Notes under the pieces: model-generated
What the model was told of the DNA's origin: nothing
Database searches by the model: none
Seen by the model: the letters and a program-made list of their open reading frames with translations, nothing else
DNA from: Mycolicibacterium sp. MU0053
GTDB lineage: Bacteria > Actinomycetota > Actinomycetes > Mycobacteriales > Mycobacteriaceae
Reading direction: 5' to 3'
Assembly (NCBI RefSeq): GCF_963378095.1
Contig: NZ_OY726397.1
Span: 1,550,001-1,614,000 of the forward strand
DNA: 64,000 nucleotides
Shown here: positions 1 to 9,380 of the stretch, one piece after another
Layout of the letters: the number at the start of each line of letters is the position of its first letter
How positions within the stretch are numbered: position 1 is the first letter of the stretch
Made by a program: the position numbers and the translations under genes

Positions 1-1
1 C

Positions 2-700
2 ATCCGGTTGATCGCCGAGATTTCGATGGGTGCGGGCACGCTGGCGATGATCGGCGGCACCGTGGTGATCGTCGGGTTCTTGACGTTGGCCACCGGTGGG
101 GTGTTGGCGATCCAGGGTTATTCGTCGTTGGGCAATATCGGTATCGAGGCGTTGACGGGGTTCTTGTCGGCGTTCATCAACGTGCGTATCGCGGCGCCGA
201 TCGTGGCCGGTATCGGGTTGGCCGCCACGTTCGGGGCGGGGGTGACGGCGCAGTTGGGGGCGATGCGGATCAACGAGGAGATCGACGCGCTGGAGTCGAT
301 GGGGATTCCGCCGGTGGAGTATCTGGTCTCGACGCGGATCATCGCGGGGATGACGGCGATCACGCCGCTGTATGCGATCGCGGTGATCATGTCGTTTGTG
401 GCCGCGCAGTTCACCACGGTGGTGTTGTTGGGGCAGTCCGGTGGCCTCTACGACCACTACTTCTATACGTTTTTGAATCCGATCGACCTGTTGTGGTCGT
501 TTTTGCAGGCGATCCTGATGGCGATCACGATCCTGTTGATCCACACCTATTTTGGCTATTTCGCCGCCGGCGGGCCGGCCGGGGTCGGGGCCGCGGTCGG
601 TAACGCGGTACGCACCTCACTGGTCGCCGTCGTCTCGGTGACCCTGCTGGTCTCCCTGTCCATCTACGGCTCCAACGGCAACTTCAACCTCAGCGGATAG
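2..700 (+). CDS. yrbEB: YrbEB/MlaE-type ABC permease subunit (5' end cut by window)
   Basis: Integral-membrane permease of an Mce lipid importer, the actinobacterial counterpart of MlaE. The reading frame is open from base 2, so the gene begins upstream; 232 residues are visible against a usual 280-290. Several hydrophobic segments are visible, and the central part contains the conserved MlaE region (GAGVTAQLGAMRINEEIDAL, then ESMGIPP) that contacts the Mce ATPase. It is followed 28 bp later by mceA, the normal yrbEA-yrbEB-mceA order. It should act with YrbEA and an MceG-type ATPase, neither in the window. Family is certain; which numbered mce system this is cannot be told. Confidence 0.93.
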   Translation: MRLIAEISMGAGTLAMIGGTVVIVGFLTLATGGVLAIQGYSSLGNIGIEALTGFLSAFINVRIAAPIVAGIGLAATFGAGVTAQLGAMRINEEIDALESMGIPPVEYLVSTRIIAGMTAITPLYAIAVIMSFVAAQFTTVVLLGQSGGLYDHYFYTFLNPIDLLWSFLQAILMAITILLIHTYFGYFAAGGPAGVGAAVGNAVRTSLVAVVSVTLLVSLSIYGSNGNFNLSG

Positions 701-728
701 CGGACAGCAGAATGCGGGAAGAAGAACA

Positions 729-1934
729 GTGACAGACAATCTCCGACGCGGTCGCGCCTGGCGCCGGCCCGTAGCGGGTGCGGTGGCGGTAGCCGCGATC
801 CTGGGCGTCGTCGCCCTCGCGGTAGGCCTGTTCCAGGGTAGCTTCACCAAAACCGTTCCGGTGACCCTGATTTCGGATCGCGCCGGACTGGTGATGAACC
901 CGGACGCCAAGGTGAAGATGAACGGCGTCCAGGTCGGCACGGTGGCGTCGATCGAATCCGGCGCAGACGGGATGGCGACCCTGCACCTGGCGATGGATCC
1001 GGGCCAATTGCGACTGATCCCGTCCAACGTCACCGCCGACATCGAGTCCACCACGGTGTTCGGGGCCAAGTTCGTCAACCTGGTGCCGCCGAAAGACCCG
1101 GCGGCGGAAAAGATGTACGCCGGACAGGTACTCAAGGGTGATCACGTCACCGTGGAGATCAACACGGTCTTCCAACAGCTGACGCGGGTGCTGGACCAGA
1201 TCGATCCGGTCAAGCTGAACGAGACCCTGGGCGCCATGTCGGCCGCATTCGGCGGTCGCGGCGAGAAGATGGGCCGGACCCTCAGCGATTTCGAGGCCCT
1301 GTTGGAGAAACTGGAACCGAGCCTGCCGAGCCTGGCCCGGGACACCGAAGCCACCGCCGCGGTGGCCGACGCCTACGCCGACGCGGCACCGGATCTGATG
1401 CGCACCGTGGAGAACACGATCCGGATCAGCGACAGCATCGTCGACGAGCAGGACAATCTGGACGCCTTCCTGGTCGGCATGACGGGATTGGCCGACGTCG
1501 GAAACGATGTCATCGGTAGCAACCGCGCCGCGCTGAGCGAGACCCTGCGACTGCTGGTCCCGACCACCGATCTGCTCAACGAGTACGCGCCCGGACTCAA
1601 TTGCGCGCTGTCCGGCATGGCGGTTCTTGCCAAGCAGCCGCCGGCACAGGACCCGGGTATCGCGGTCAACGTGGCGTTCACTCTGCACATCGAGCGCTAC
1701 CGCTACCCGTCGAGCCTGCCCAAGGTCGCGGCCAAGGGCGGCCCACAGTGCATGGGCCTGCCGGACATCGGCTTTGGCAACAAGGCCAAGTACTTGGTCA
1801 CCGACACCAACTCCAACCCGTGGCAGTACGGCAATCAGGGCATCCTGCTCAACTCCGACGGTCTCAAGCAGTTGCTGTTCGGACCGTTGGAGGGGCCGCC
1901 CCGCAATACCGCACAGATCGGACAGCCGGGATGA
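729..1934 (+). CDS. mceA: MCE family protein MceA
   Basis: First of six Mce proteins forming the periplasm-spanning substrate channel of an Mce importer. It has 401 residues. A basic N-terminus is followed by one membrane anchor at about 13-37, then an MCE/MlaD domain at about 40-120 (pattern NGVQVGTVASIE), then a long helical region. The GTG start follows GAAGAA. The end overlaps mceB by four bases, indicating translational coupling through the operon. The lipid carried by this paralogue is unknown. Confidence 0.94.
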   Translation: MTDNLRRGRAWRRPVAGAVAVAAILGVVALAVGLFQGSFTKTVPVTLISDRAGLVMNPDAKVKMNGVQVGTVASIESGADGMATLHLAMDPGQLRLIPSNVTADIESTTVFGAKFVNLVPPKDPAAEKMYAGQVLKGDHVTVEINTVFQQLTRVLDQIDPVKLNETLGAMSAAFGGRGEKMGRTLSDFEALLEKLEPSLPSLARDTEATAAVADAYADAAPDLMRTVENTIRISDSIVDEQDNLDAFLVGMTGLADVGNDVIGSNRAALSETLRLLVPTTDLLNEYAPGLNCALSGMAVLAKQPPAQDPGIAVNVAFTLHIERYRYPSSLPKVAAKGGPQCMGLPDIGFGNKAKYLVTDTNSNPWQYGNQGILLNSDGLKQLLFGPLEGPPRNTAQIGQPG

Positions 1935-2956
1935 CGCGTACCACAAGCACACTCGTCAAGTTCGGGATCTTCGCCACCATCATGGTGCTGCTCACCGGAT
2001 TCCTGTTCATGGCGTTCGGTGAGTATCGGGGCGGTTCCACCTCGAAGTACTCGGCGGTGTTCAGCGATGCCTCCCGGTTGGAGGGTGGGGACTCGGTGCG
2101 GGTCGCAGGGGTTCGGATCGGAACGGTCGATTCGGTGTCGCTGCAGCCGGACCGCACGGTGCTGGTGAAGTTCAGTGCGGAGCACGGCATCAAACTGACC
2201 ACCGGAACCAAGGCCGCCGTGCGCTACCTGAACCTGGTCGGCGACCGGTACATGGAACTCCTGGACAGCCCGGGCTCCACCAAGATCCTGCCCGCGGGAT
2301 CGCAGATTCCGGAGGAGCGGACGCAGTCCGCCCTCGACCTGGACCTGCTGCTCGGCGGCCTGCGGCCCGTCATCCAGGGGCTCAATCCCCAGGATGTCAA
2401 TGCGCTGACGTCCTCGCTGGTACAGGTCCTGCAAGGCCAGGGCGGAACGTTGGAATCGCTGCTGAGCAAGACCTCGTCGTTCTCGACGACGTTGGCGGAC
2501 AACAACCACGTGGTCGAGCAGCTGATCGAAAACCTCGACACTTTGGTCAACACGTTGGCCAAGGACGGGGACAAGTTCTCCGGCAGCATCGATCGGCTCG
2601 AGCAGCTGATAAGCGGCCTGTCGGAGGATCGCGACCCGATCGGCGAGGCCATCACGGCGCTGGACAACGGCACGGCGTCGATTGCGAGCCTGCTGGCCGA
2701 GGCCCGGCCCCCGTTGGCCGGCACGGTAGATCAGCTCAACACCCTCGCGCCGCTGCTGGTCGAAGGTGCGCCCAATCTGGATGCGGCACTGCAGAAGATG
2801 CCGGAGAACTACAAGAAGCTGCGTCGGCTCGGGGCCTACGGCAGCTGGATCATGTATTACATCTGCGGACTGTCCTGGCGTGTCACCGACCTCCAGGGGC
2901 GGACCGCGGTCTTCCCGATGATGAAACAACTAAGCGGGAGGTGCGCAGAGCCCTGA
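1931..2956 (+). CDS. mceB: MCE family protein MceB
   Basis: Second Mce channel subunit, 341 residues. ATG at 1931 overlaps the mceA stop (ATGA). The open frame extends further upstream, but only this start places the membrane anchor (about residues 9-30, FGIFATIMVLLTGFLFMAF) at the N-terminus as in other MceB proteins. The MCE domain follows (SRLEGGDSVRVAGVRIGTVD), then a helical region with regularly spaced polar residues. The stop overlaps the mceC start by one base. Confidence 0.94.
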   Translation: MTRTTSTLVKFGIFATIMVLLTGFLFMAFGEYRGGSTSKYSAVFSDASRLEGGDSVRVAGVRIGTVDSVSLQPDRTVLVKFSAEHGIKLTTGTKAAVRYLNLVGDRYMELLDSPGSTKILPAGSQIPEERTQSALDLDLLLGGLRPVIQGLNPQDVNALTSSLVQVLQGQGGTLESLLSKTSSFSTTLADNNHVVEQLIENLDTLVNTLAKDGDKFSGSIDRLEQLISGLSEDRDPIGEAITALDNGTASIASLLAEARPPLAGTVDQLNTLAPLLVEGAPNLDAALQKMPENYKKLRRLGAYGSWIMYYICGLSWRVTDLQGRTAVFPMMKQLSGRCAEP

Positions 2957-4038
2957 TGCTCAAATACCGTGAATCAAACCTGATCCGAGCGGGCTTCATC
3001 GGCGCCGCGCTGATCGTTCTCGTGATCGCCGTCGGACTCCAGCCCGAGCGCATCATGCAGTGGGCCACCTCGGTGCGCCACCAGGCGTTGTTCGCCGAGG
3101 CCGGCGGCATCATCGTCGGCAACGACGTGACGATGTCCGGCATCAAGGTCGGCTCGGTCTCCAGCGTCGAACTGGATAACGGCGATGCGCTGGTGACGTT
3201 CACCGTGGCCGGTAAGCACCCGCTGGGCTCGCAGACCACGGCACACATCCGTACCGGCTCGCTGCTCGGCGAACGGGTGCTGACGCTGGAGTCCGAGGGC
3301 AGCGGAAAGCTGCGTGCGGGTGACGTCATCCCGGTGACCCGGACCTCGTCGCCCTATTCGTTGACCGATGCGGTCGGCGAGCTGGCGACGAACACCAAGG
3401 GCACCGACACCGAGTCGCTGAACCAGTCACTGGACACCCTCTCGGCGACCATCGACCAGCTCGCGCCGCAGATCGGACCCACCTTCGACGGGTTGTCTCG
3501 GCTATCTCGATCGATCAACAGCCGCAACGAGAATTTGGCCGATCTGCTCAAGGGCGCCAGTGAGGTCACCACCGTGCTGGGGGAACGGAGCCAGCAGTTG
3601 AACATGTTGATCCTCAACGCCAATGACCTGCTGGGCGTGTTGAACGATCGGCGAGAGGCGATCGTGGACCTGCTGGCCAACACCTCGGCGGTGTCCCAGC
3701 AGCTGACCGGCCTGGTGGCCGACAACGAGGCGGAACTGGCGCCCACCCTGGAGCGGTTGAACACCGTGACCGCAATGCTGGAGAAGAACGCCGACAACAT
3801 CGGCAAGGCATTGCCGGGTATCGCGAAATTCCAGGTGACACAGGGTGAAACCCTGGCCAACGGCCCGTACTACAACGCCTATGTGCCGAACCTGCAACCG
3901 GCGCAGTTGTTGCAGCCCTTCATCGACTACGCATTCGGCTTCCGCCGTGGTGTCAACGCCGGTCAGCCGGCGGACGCCGCCGGTCCGCGTGCCGAGTTGC
4001 CACTGCCGTACAACGGGATCCCTGGAGGTTCGCGCTGA
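2956..4038 (+). CDS. mceC: MCE family protein MceC
   Basis: Third Mce subunit, 360 residues from the ATG at 2956, which shares its A with the mceB stop. An in-frame GTG at 2941 would add five residues but sits directly on the GGGAGG ribosome-binding sequence, so the ATG is preferred. It has one membrane anchor (about 14-32), an MCE domain (GNDVTMSGIKVGSVSSVE), then a long helical section with repeated Asn/Leu-rich segments. It is coupled to mceD by a one-base TGATG overlap. Confidence 0.93.
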   Translation: MLKYRESNLIRAGFIGAALIVLVIAVGLQPERIMQWATSVRHQALFAEAGGIIVGNDVTMSGIKVGSVSSVELDNGDALVTFTVAGKHPLGSQTTAHIRTGSLLGERVLTLESEGSGKLRAGDVIPVTRTSSPYSLTDAVGELATNTKGTDTESLNQSLDTLSATIDQLAPQIGPTFDGLSRLSRSINSRNENLADLLKGASEVTTVLGERSQQLNMLILNANDLLGVLNDRREAIVDLLANTSAVSQQLTGLVADNEAELAPTLERLNTVTAMLEKNADNIGKALPGIAKFQVTQGETLANGPYYNAYVPNLQPAQLLQPFIDYAFGFRRGVNAGQPADAAGPRAELPLPYNGIPGGSR

Positions 4039-5492
4039 TGAACCGCAAGCGTTGGGTCAGCGGCCTGGCGGTCGCACTGGCCGCGGTCCTGGTGGTCGGT
4101 GCGGGATATCTGGTGCGCCAGCAGTTCTTCGGCGCCAAGACCATCGAGGCGCTCTTCGCTTCGGCGACCGGCATCTACCCCGGCGACGAGGTGCGGGTGT
4201 CGGGCGTCGCGGTCGGGACGATCAAGGAGATCAAGCCCGAGGGCACCCAGGTCCGAGTGGTGCTCGACGTCGATCGCGGCGTGCCCATTCCCGCGGACGC
4301 CAAAGCCGTGATCGTGGCGCAGAACCTGGTGGCCGCGCGTTATGTGCAGTTGGCCCCGGCGTATCGCGACAGCGGTCCGACGATGCCGGACAACACCGTG
4401 ATCCCGGTGGAGAACACCGCGGTGCCGGTGGAGTGGGACGAGGTCAAGACTCAGCTGATGCGGCTGTCCACCGAACTGGGCCCGCAGAGCGGTGTCGACG
4501 GCACCTCGGTGTCCCGCTTCATCGAAAGCGCCGCGAACGCCATGGATGGCAACGGTGCGAAGCTGCGGGAGACCATCACTCAGCTTTCCGGGGTGTCCCG
4601 GATCCTCGCCGAGGGCAGCGGCGACATTGTGGACATCATCAGCAATCTGCAGACCTTCATGACGGCTCTGAAGAACAGCAACCAGCAGGTGGTGGCGTTC
4701 CAGAACCGGTTGGCGACTCTCACCAGCGTGGTCGACGGCAGCCGCTCGGACTTGGATGCGGCGTTGACCAACTTGTCGGTCGCCGTGGTGGAGGTGCAGC
4801 GGTTCGTCGCGGGAAGCCGCGATCAGACCTCCGAGCAGGTCGAGCGGTTGTCGAACGTCACGCAGAATCTGGTCGACCACAAGACCGATCTGGAGAACAT
4901 CCTGCACGTGGCGCCCAACGCGTTCGCCAACGGCTACAACATCTACAACCCGGATGCCGGGACCGCGGTCGGACAGTTCGTGCTGAACAACTTCTCCAAC
5001 CCGGTCGAGTTCATCTGCGGTGCCATCGGCGCGATCGAGAACACCACCGCACCGGAGACCGCCAAACTGTGTTCGCAGTACTTCGGACCGGCGCTGCGAC
5101 TGATCAACTTCAACTATCTGCCGTTCCCGATTGCGCCGTATCTGATGCCGTCGGCGGATCCGAAGAACATCGTGTACTCCGAGCCGAGTCTTATGCCCGG
5201 TGGCTCCGGAGGGTCCCCGGAGGCCCCCGCGACGCCCCCGGCTGTCTCGGCCTACCCGCAAGACGTGCCGCCCGGGCCGGCGCCCTTCACCGGGCGCGCC
5301 CCTGGAGTTCCGCCACCGGGTGCCCAGCAGATGCTGCCGGGTGCGCCGCCGGTGGTGCCGCCCAACATGTTGTCCCGGGCGGACGACATGCTCAACCCGG
5401 CCGGAGCTCCGCCCGGGCCGGCACCCGGCCCGCCGATGGCGGCCGAGGCGCCTGCCGGTCCGTTACCCGCAGAAGGGATGCCGCCATCATGA
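4038..5492 (+). CDS. mceD: MCE family protein MceD
   Basis: Fourth Mce subunit, 484 residues. It has an N-terminal anchor (about 8-30), an MCE domain (GDEVRVSGVAVGTIKEIK), a helical domain to about 330, and a Pro/Ala/Gly-rich tail of about 90 residues. Low-complexity Pro tails are common on MceD and MceF and probably lie in the periplasm or cell wall. The last bases overlap mceE (ATGA). Confidence 0.94.
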   Translation: MNRKRWVSGLAVALAAVLVVGAGYLVRQQFFGAKTIEALFASATGIYPGDEVRVSGVAVGTIKEIKPEGTQVRVVLDVDRGVPIPADAKAVIVAQNLVAARYVQLAPAYRDSGPTMPDNTVIPVENTAVPVEWDEVKTQLMRLSTELGPQSGVDGTSVSRFIESAANAMDGNGAKLRETITQLSGVSRILAEGSGDIVDIISNLQTFMTALKNSNQQVVAFQNRLATLTSVVDGSRSDLDAALTNLSVAVVEVQRFVAGSRDQTSEQVERLSNVTQNLVDHKTDLENILHVAPNAFANGYNIYNPDAGTAVGQFVLNNFSNPVEFICGAIGAIENTTAPETAKLCSQYFGPALRLINFNYLPFPIAPYLMPSADPKNIVYSEPSLMPGGSGGSPEAPATPPAVSAYPQDVPPGPAPFTGRAPGVPPPGAQQMLPGAPPVVPPNMLSRADDMLNPAGAPPGPAPGPPMAAEAPAGPLPAEGMPPS

Positions 5493-6841
5493 TGGGCAAG
5501 AGGTCGGTGCGCTTGGCGATGGCGAGCGCCTGCTGCGTCGCGCTGATCACCAGTGGCTGCGCTTTCCAGGGCGTCAACTCGCTGCCGCTGCCCGGCGCGG
5601 TGGGGCGCGGCTCGGAGGCGAAGGTCTACCACGTCGAGATTGCGAATGTGGCAACCCTGGAACCGAATTCGCCCGTGATGATCAACGATGTCGTCGTCGG
5701 CAGCGTGCGCAAGATGACCGTGAAGGATTGGCACGCCGACGTCGAGTTCTCGGTCGAACCGGGCATCGAGGTGCCCTCCAACGCGGTCGCCACCATCGGG
5801 CAGACCAGTCTGCTGGGTTCCATGCATCTGGCGCTCAATCCGCCGGTCGGGGAGTCGGCCGCTGCTGCGTTACCCGAGGGTGCGACCATCCCGGTGAACA
5901 ACGCATCGACCTACCCGTCCACCGAACAGACGCTGTCCTCGTTGGCCGCGGTCGTCAACGGGGGCGGGCTGGGCCAGATCGGCGAGGTGATCCACAACTT
6001 CGGTGCGGCGCTCAACGGTCGCGAAACCGACGTGCGCGATCTGCTGATCCGGTTGGACACCTTCGTCGGCACGCTCGACAACCAGCGCGACAACATCGTC
6101 GCGTCGGTCGAATCGCTGAATCGACTTTCGTCCACGTTCGCCAACCAGCGTGACACCATTTCGCAAGCGCTGGAGCGCATTCCACCCGCACTCGATGTCC
6201 TGATCAAGGAACGGCCACGGCTGACCACCGCGTTGCAGCGGCTCGGCACATTCAGCGAGACCACAAACCAGTTGGTCAACGATTCCCAGGCCGATCTCGT
6301 CCAGAACCTGAAGAACCTGGAGCCAACCATCAAGGCGCTCGCCGATATCGGCCCCGACCTCGGTGAGGTGCTGGGCTACGCCCCGACCTTCCCCTATACC
6401 CAGAGTTTCATGGACCGCGGTATCCGCGGCGACTACTACAACCTGTTCGCGACCGTGGACATCACCATCCCGCGGCTGAAGCGCACCCTGATGCTCGGGA
6501 CCCGGTGGGAAGACACCGATGCGCAGTTGGTACCGGCGCCGGGCGATCCCTACTACATGAACTACACCTACGATCCGCTCAAGACCGGGGTGAACCCGCC
6601 GCCGCCGGATGCGTTCCCGCCGGCCCCCGCCGGTGAGTTCGCCCCGCAGGGTCCGCCGCCGCCGGCGTTCGCCGAGGTCGGTCCGATCCTGCCGGTCACA
6701 CCGCCGCGGCCATTGGAGGTGCCCGGTGCTCCGGTGTACCTCACCGCGCCGCCGACGGCACCGGATTCCCAGGCGCCGATCTTCGCCGGACCGTATGGGA
6801 CCGAACCTGGTTCGCCCGCACCGACTAACGGGGGTGGCTGA
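5489..6841 (+). CDS. mceE: MCE family lipoprotein MceE (LprN-type)
   Basis: Fifth Mce subunit, 450 residues and the lipoprotein member. The signal peptide ends in a lipobox, ITSGC, with the acylated Cys at residue 24. The MCE domain follows (SPVMINDVVVGSVRKM), then a helical domain, and a Pro-rich C-terminus from about 370. Two adjacent ATG codons (5489 and 5492) are possible; the first gives the ATGA overlap with mceD. The frame is open far upstream, but no lipoprotein signal would then be N-terminal. Confidence 0.95.
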   Translation: MMGKRSVRLAMASACCVALITSGCAFQGVNSLPLPGAVGRGSEAKVYHVEIANVATLEPNSPVMINDVVVGSVRKMTVKDWHADVEFSVEPGIEVPSNAVATIGQTSLLGSMHLALNPPVGESAAAALPEGATIPVNNASTYPSTEQTLSSLAAVVNGGGLGQIGEVIHNFGAALNGRETDVRDLLIRLDTFVGTLDNQRDNIVASVESLNRLSSTFANQRDTISQALERIPPALDVLIKERPRLTTALQRLGTFSETTNQLVNDSQADLVQNLKNLEPTIKALADIGPDLGEVLGYAPTFPYTQSFMDRGIRGDYYNLFATVDITIPRLKRTLMLGTRWEDTDAQLVPAPGDPYYMNYTYDPLKTGVNPPPPDAFPPAPAGEFAPQGPPPPAFAEVGPILPVTPPRPLEVPGAPVYLTAPPTAPDSQAPIFAGPYGTEPGSPAPTNGGG

Positions 6842-8604
6842 TGCTCACGCGTCTTGTCCGGACTCAGTTGATCCTCTTCACGATCGCCTCGATCGTGGGT
6901 GTGGCGATCATGCTGTTCGCGTACATGCAGTTGCCCACGCTGCTGGGGGTGGGCCGGCTTACGGTCAAGATGGATCTGCCGGCCACCGGCGGGCTCTACC
7001 AGTTCAGCAACGTGACCTACCGCGGCTCGCAAATCGGCAAGGTCACCGCGGTGGAGCTGACCGAAAACGGGGCCCGGGCCACGATGTCGCTGGACCGGTC
7101 GCCGAAGATCCCGGCGGACCTCCAGGCCAAGGTCCTGAGCATGTCGGCGGTCGGTGAGCAGTATGTGGACCTCCAACCCCGCACCGACTCGCCGCCGTAC
7201 CTCGAGGACGGTGCCGTCATCGCGATGGCCGACACCACGATTCCGCAGCAGGTCGGCCCGATGCTCGATCAGGTCAGCGCCCTGATGGACACCATCCCGT
7301 CGGAGAAACTGAGCCAGTTGCTCGACGAGACCTTCGACGCATTCAACGGCACCGGTTACGATTTCGGCTCGCTGCTCGACTCCGCGTCGACGATCACCCG
7401 CGACGCGAATGCCATTTCCGACCGAACCCGTGCGTTGATCGACGACGCCACCCCGTTCCTGGAGGCCCAGGAACAAACCACGGATTCGACCCGCACCTGG
7501 GCGGGCAGCCTCGCGGGCATCACCGGACAGTTGTCGGACAACGACGCTGAAGTCCGATCGGTGCTGGCCAATGGCCCGGGGTTCGCCGCGGAGACCTCCC
7601 GCCTGCTCGAGCAGCTGAAGCCCACGCTGCCGATCCTGCTGGCGAACATGACCACGATCGGACAGATCGGGGTGACGTACAACCCGTCGATCGAGCAACT
7701 GTTGGTGCTGTTGCCCCCGTATGTGGCCCAGATCCAGACCTATGCGCCGATCAACAACCCGGCCGGCATGCCCGGCGGCGACTTCTCGCTGGGGCTCGGC
7801 GATCCGCCGGCTTGCACGGTGGGATTCCTGCCGCCCACGGCGTGGCGGTCGCCGTCGGACACCGAGGTCATCGATACGCCCGACGACATCTACTGCAAGC
7901 TGCCGCAGGATTCGCCGATCGCGGTGCGCGGTGCGCGTAACTACCCCTGTATGGCACATCCCGGGAAGCGGGCGCCCACAGTCGAATTGTGCAACGACCC
8001 AGAGGGATTCAAGCCGCTCGCCACCCGTCAGCACGCGCTCGGTCCCTATCCGTTGGACCCCAACCTCATCGCTCAGGGCATCCCGCCGGACTTTCGGGTG
8101 CTGCCCGACGAGGGGATCTTCGGGCCGGTGGAGGGCACCCCATTGCCGCCGGGGGTGAACGCACCGCCGCCGCGCTCGGCGCCGCTGGTCGCGCCGCCGC
8201 CGAACTTCGCCGGCACCGGACCGGGCCCGCTGTTGCCCGGGCAACCGACCTACCTCGAGCCGCCGGTAACCCCGCCGGGCCCGCCGCAGCTGTATGACCC
8301 CGCCACGACACCGCATGGCCCGGCCGGGACGAGTCAGGCGACCCAGGTGCCGCTGCCACCGGGCATCGCGCCGGGTGAGGTGCCGTTACCGCCGGGCCTC
8401 GAGGAGGTCCCGACGCCGGGTGCGCCGGCGGCACCCGCCGCCGCCCCAAGTGCGTTCGGCAGCAACGCATCCGGTGAGCCCTCGGTGGCGGTCGCCAAGT
8501 ACAATCCGCGCACCGGGGAGTACATGGGCTCTGACGGCACGCTGTACCGGCAGGCCGACCTCGCCGCCACCCCGAAATCGTGGACGGATATGATGCCGAC
8601 CTGA
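6841..8604 (+). CDS. mceF: MCE family protein MceF
   Basis: Sixth Mce subunit and last gene of the operon, 587 residues. It has a membrane anchor at about 8-30, an MCE domain (NVTYRGSQIGKVTAVE), a helical domain, a Cys-containing segment at about 320-390, and a long Pro/Gly-rich tail from about 420 ending in an Ala-rich stretch. It starts at an ATG sharing one base with the mceE stop. A strong hairpin follows 17 bp after the stop. Confidence 0.94.
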   Translation: MLTRLVRTQLILFTIASIVGVAIMLFAYMQLPTLLGVGRLTVKMDLPATGGLYQFSNVTYRGSQIGKVTAVELTENGARATMSLDRSPKIPADLQAKVLSMSAVGEQYVDLQPRTDSPPYLEDGAVIAMADTTIPQQVGPMLDQVSALMDTIPSEKLSQLLDETFDAFNGTGYDFGSLLDSASTITRDANAISDRTRALIDDATPFLEAQEQTTDSTRTWAGSLAGITGQLSDNDAEVRSVLANGPGFAAETSRLLEQLKPTLPILLANMTTIGQIGVTYNPSIEQLLVLLPPYVAQIQTYAPINNPAGMPGGDFSLGLGDPPACTVGFLPPTAWRSPSDTEVIDTPDDIYCKLPQDSPIAVRGARNYPCMAHPGKRAPTVELCNDPEGFKPLATRQHALGPYPLDPNLIAQGIPPDFRVLPDEGIFGPVEGTPLPPGVNAPPPRSAPLVAPPPNFAGTGPGPLLPGQPTYLEPPVTPPGPPQLYDPATTPHGPAGTSQATQVPLPPGIAPGEVPLPPGLEEVPTPGAPAAPAAAPSAFGSNASGEPSVAVAKYNPRTGEYMGSDGTLYRQADLAATPKSWTDMMPT

Positions 8605-8621
8605 TCGGACGCTCGAACGCG

Positions 8622-8651
8622 AACCGGCCACGGGAAATCCCGTGGCCGGTT
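8622..8651 (+). terminator. Hairpin terminator after mceF
   Basis: Perfect inverted repeat with 14-bp arms (AACCGGCCACGGGA and its complement) around a 2-nt centre, followed by TTGCTTTC. It lies 17 bp after the mceF stop, fitting an intrinsic terminator for the mce operon. Confidence 0.85.
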
Positions 8652-8747
8652 TGCTTTCGCGGGGCGAGGCCCGAAACTGCCTTGAGGCAACGACATTGCA
8701 TCGGCGGCGGGTAGTTGCCCGAAACACCGCCGTCACGATGATCTGGA

Positions 8748-8775
8748 CGCCGGCATCGCAATCTCGATGCCGGCG
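8748..8775 (-). terminator. Hairpin terminator for the minus-strand secreted gene at 8793
   Basis: Perfect 11-bp arms (CGCCGGCATCG / CGATGCCGGCG) with a 6-nt loop, 18 bp beyond the stop of the minus-strand gene ending at 8793. It has no clear U tract, as is common in mycobacteria. Confidence 0.7.
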
Positions 8776-8792
8776 CAGCGAAACCTCGAGGG

Positions 8793-9302
8793 TCAGATCT
8801 TCTTCATGTAGAACGGCATCCGGATGTGCGGCCATTGGTTGCGGCCACAGGACCCGCTCGGCCCCGTCGTGACGTCCTCGCCGGTGTATTCGTTGGACTT
8901 GGCGTCGACACGGCCGTCAGGGCCGACGGGGTAGATCAGGTACGACTGCAGACCTTCGATGGGTGCACCGTCCGCGCACCACCGCCATTCCGGCACCGCC
9001 CGCTTGACGTACCAGACGCCGCTCTTGGTGTAGATGGGGGCGCTCCAGCCGTGGTCACTTTGCACGGTGCCGACGCAATCCACCGGCGTGGTGCAGGTGG
9101 TGCTGATCGTCCAGGTGCTCCGGGTCACGGGTTGTTTCTCGTAGCGATCGTTGACCTTGGCCCATTCGCCGTTGGATGAGGTGGCGAACGTGCCGTTGAT
9201 GCCCCATTCCGCGGCGCCGGACACTGCCGGGTTGGCGAGTCCGCCGACCACCAATGCCGCTGCGGCCGTTGCGGTCACAGCCGCCTTCGTCGCCGAGATC
9301 AA
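8793..9302 (-). CDS. Small secreted protein, function unknown
   Basis: 169 residues with a classical signal peptide (MISATKAAVTATAAAALVVG, cleavage near AVSGAAEW). The mature part is rich in Trp, Gly and Thr, with Cys in TTCTTPVDC, WRWCADG and GSCGRN suggesting disulfides. The TTG start is chosen because GGAGC lies 6-7 bases before it and it places the signal peptide at the extreme N-terminus. Small secreted proteins of this kind are common in mycobacteria and this one sits directly behind an mce operon. A GAGAA-type dyad lies 30 bp upstream. No enzymatic motif recognised. Confidence 0.75.
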   Translation of the reverse strand: MISATKAAVTATAAAALVVGGLANPAVSGAAEWGINGTFATSSNGEWAKVNDRYEKQPVTRSTWTISTTCTTPVDCVGTVQSDHGWSAPIYTKSGVWYVKRAVPEWRWCADGAPIEGLQSYLIYPVGPDGRVDAKSNEYTGEDVTTGPSGSCGRNQWPHIRMPFYMKKI

Positions 9303-9331
9303 TGTGCGCTCCTGCCTGCAGCGATAGCCTG

Positions 9332-9350
9332 GTTCTCAAACGAGGAGAAT
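9332..9350. promoter_or_regulatory. Candidate operator, GTTCTC-N7-GAGAAT
   Basis: GTTCTC, seven bases, GAGAAT, 30 bp upstream of the secreted-protein start at 9302. It matches the spacing and sequence of the sites at 11744, 36268 and 50866. The outer halves needed to make two full GAGAAT-N3-ATTCTC units are degenerate here, so this is the weakest of the set. Confidence 0.45.
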
Positions 9351-9380
9351 ATCACTACCGGCCTGGCGTCGATACGGGCT

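Noticed and set aside
1601..1930. Upstream extension of the mceB frame
   Set aside because: It runs inside mceA with Gln/Arg-rich non-protein-like sequence; the ATG at 1931 gives the expected membrane anchor and ATGA overlap.
690..1952. Long minus-strand open frame opposite mceA (and similar long antisense frames opposite the other mce genes)
   Set aside because: Composition is Arg/His/Gln-rich as expected for the reverse of high-GC coding DNA; no signal, motif or ribosome-binding site; mceA on the plus strand is certain.
3845..5488. 550-codon upstream extension of the mceE frame
   Set aside because: It overlaps mceC and mceD entirely and would bury the lipoprotein signal; shadow coding.
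1..8604. Assigning the operon to mce1, mce3, mce4 or another numbered system
   Set aside because: Neighbouring genes do not match the layouts I know, and assignment needs phylogeny of all six Mce proteins.
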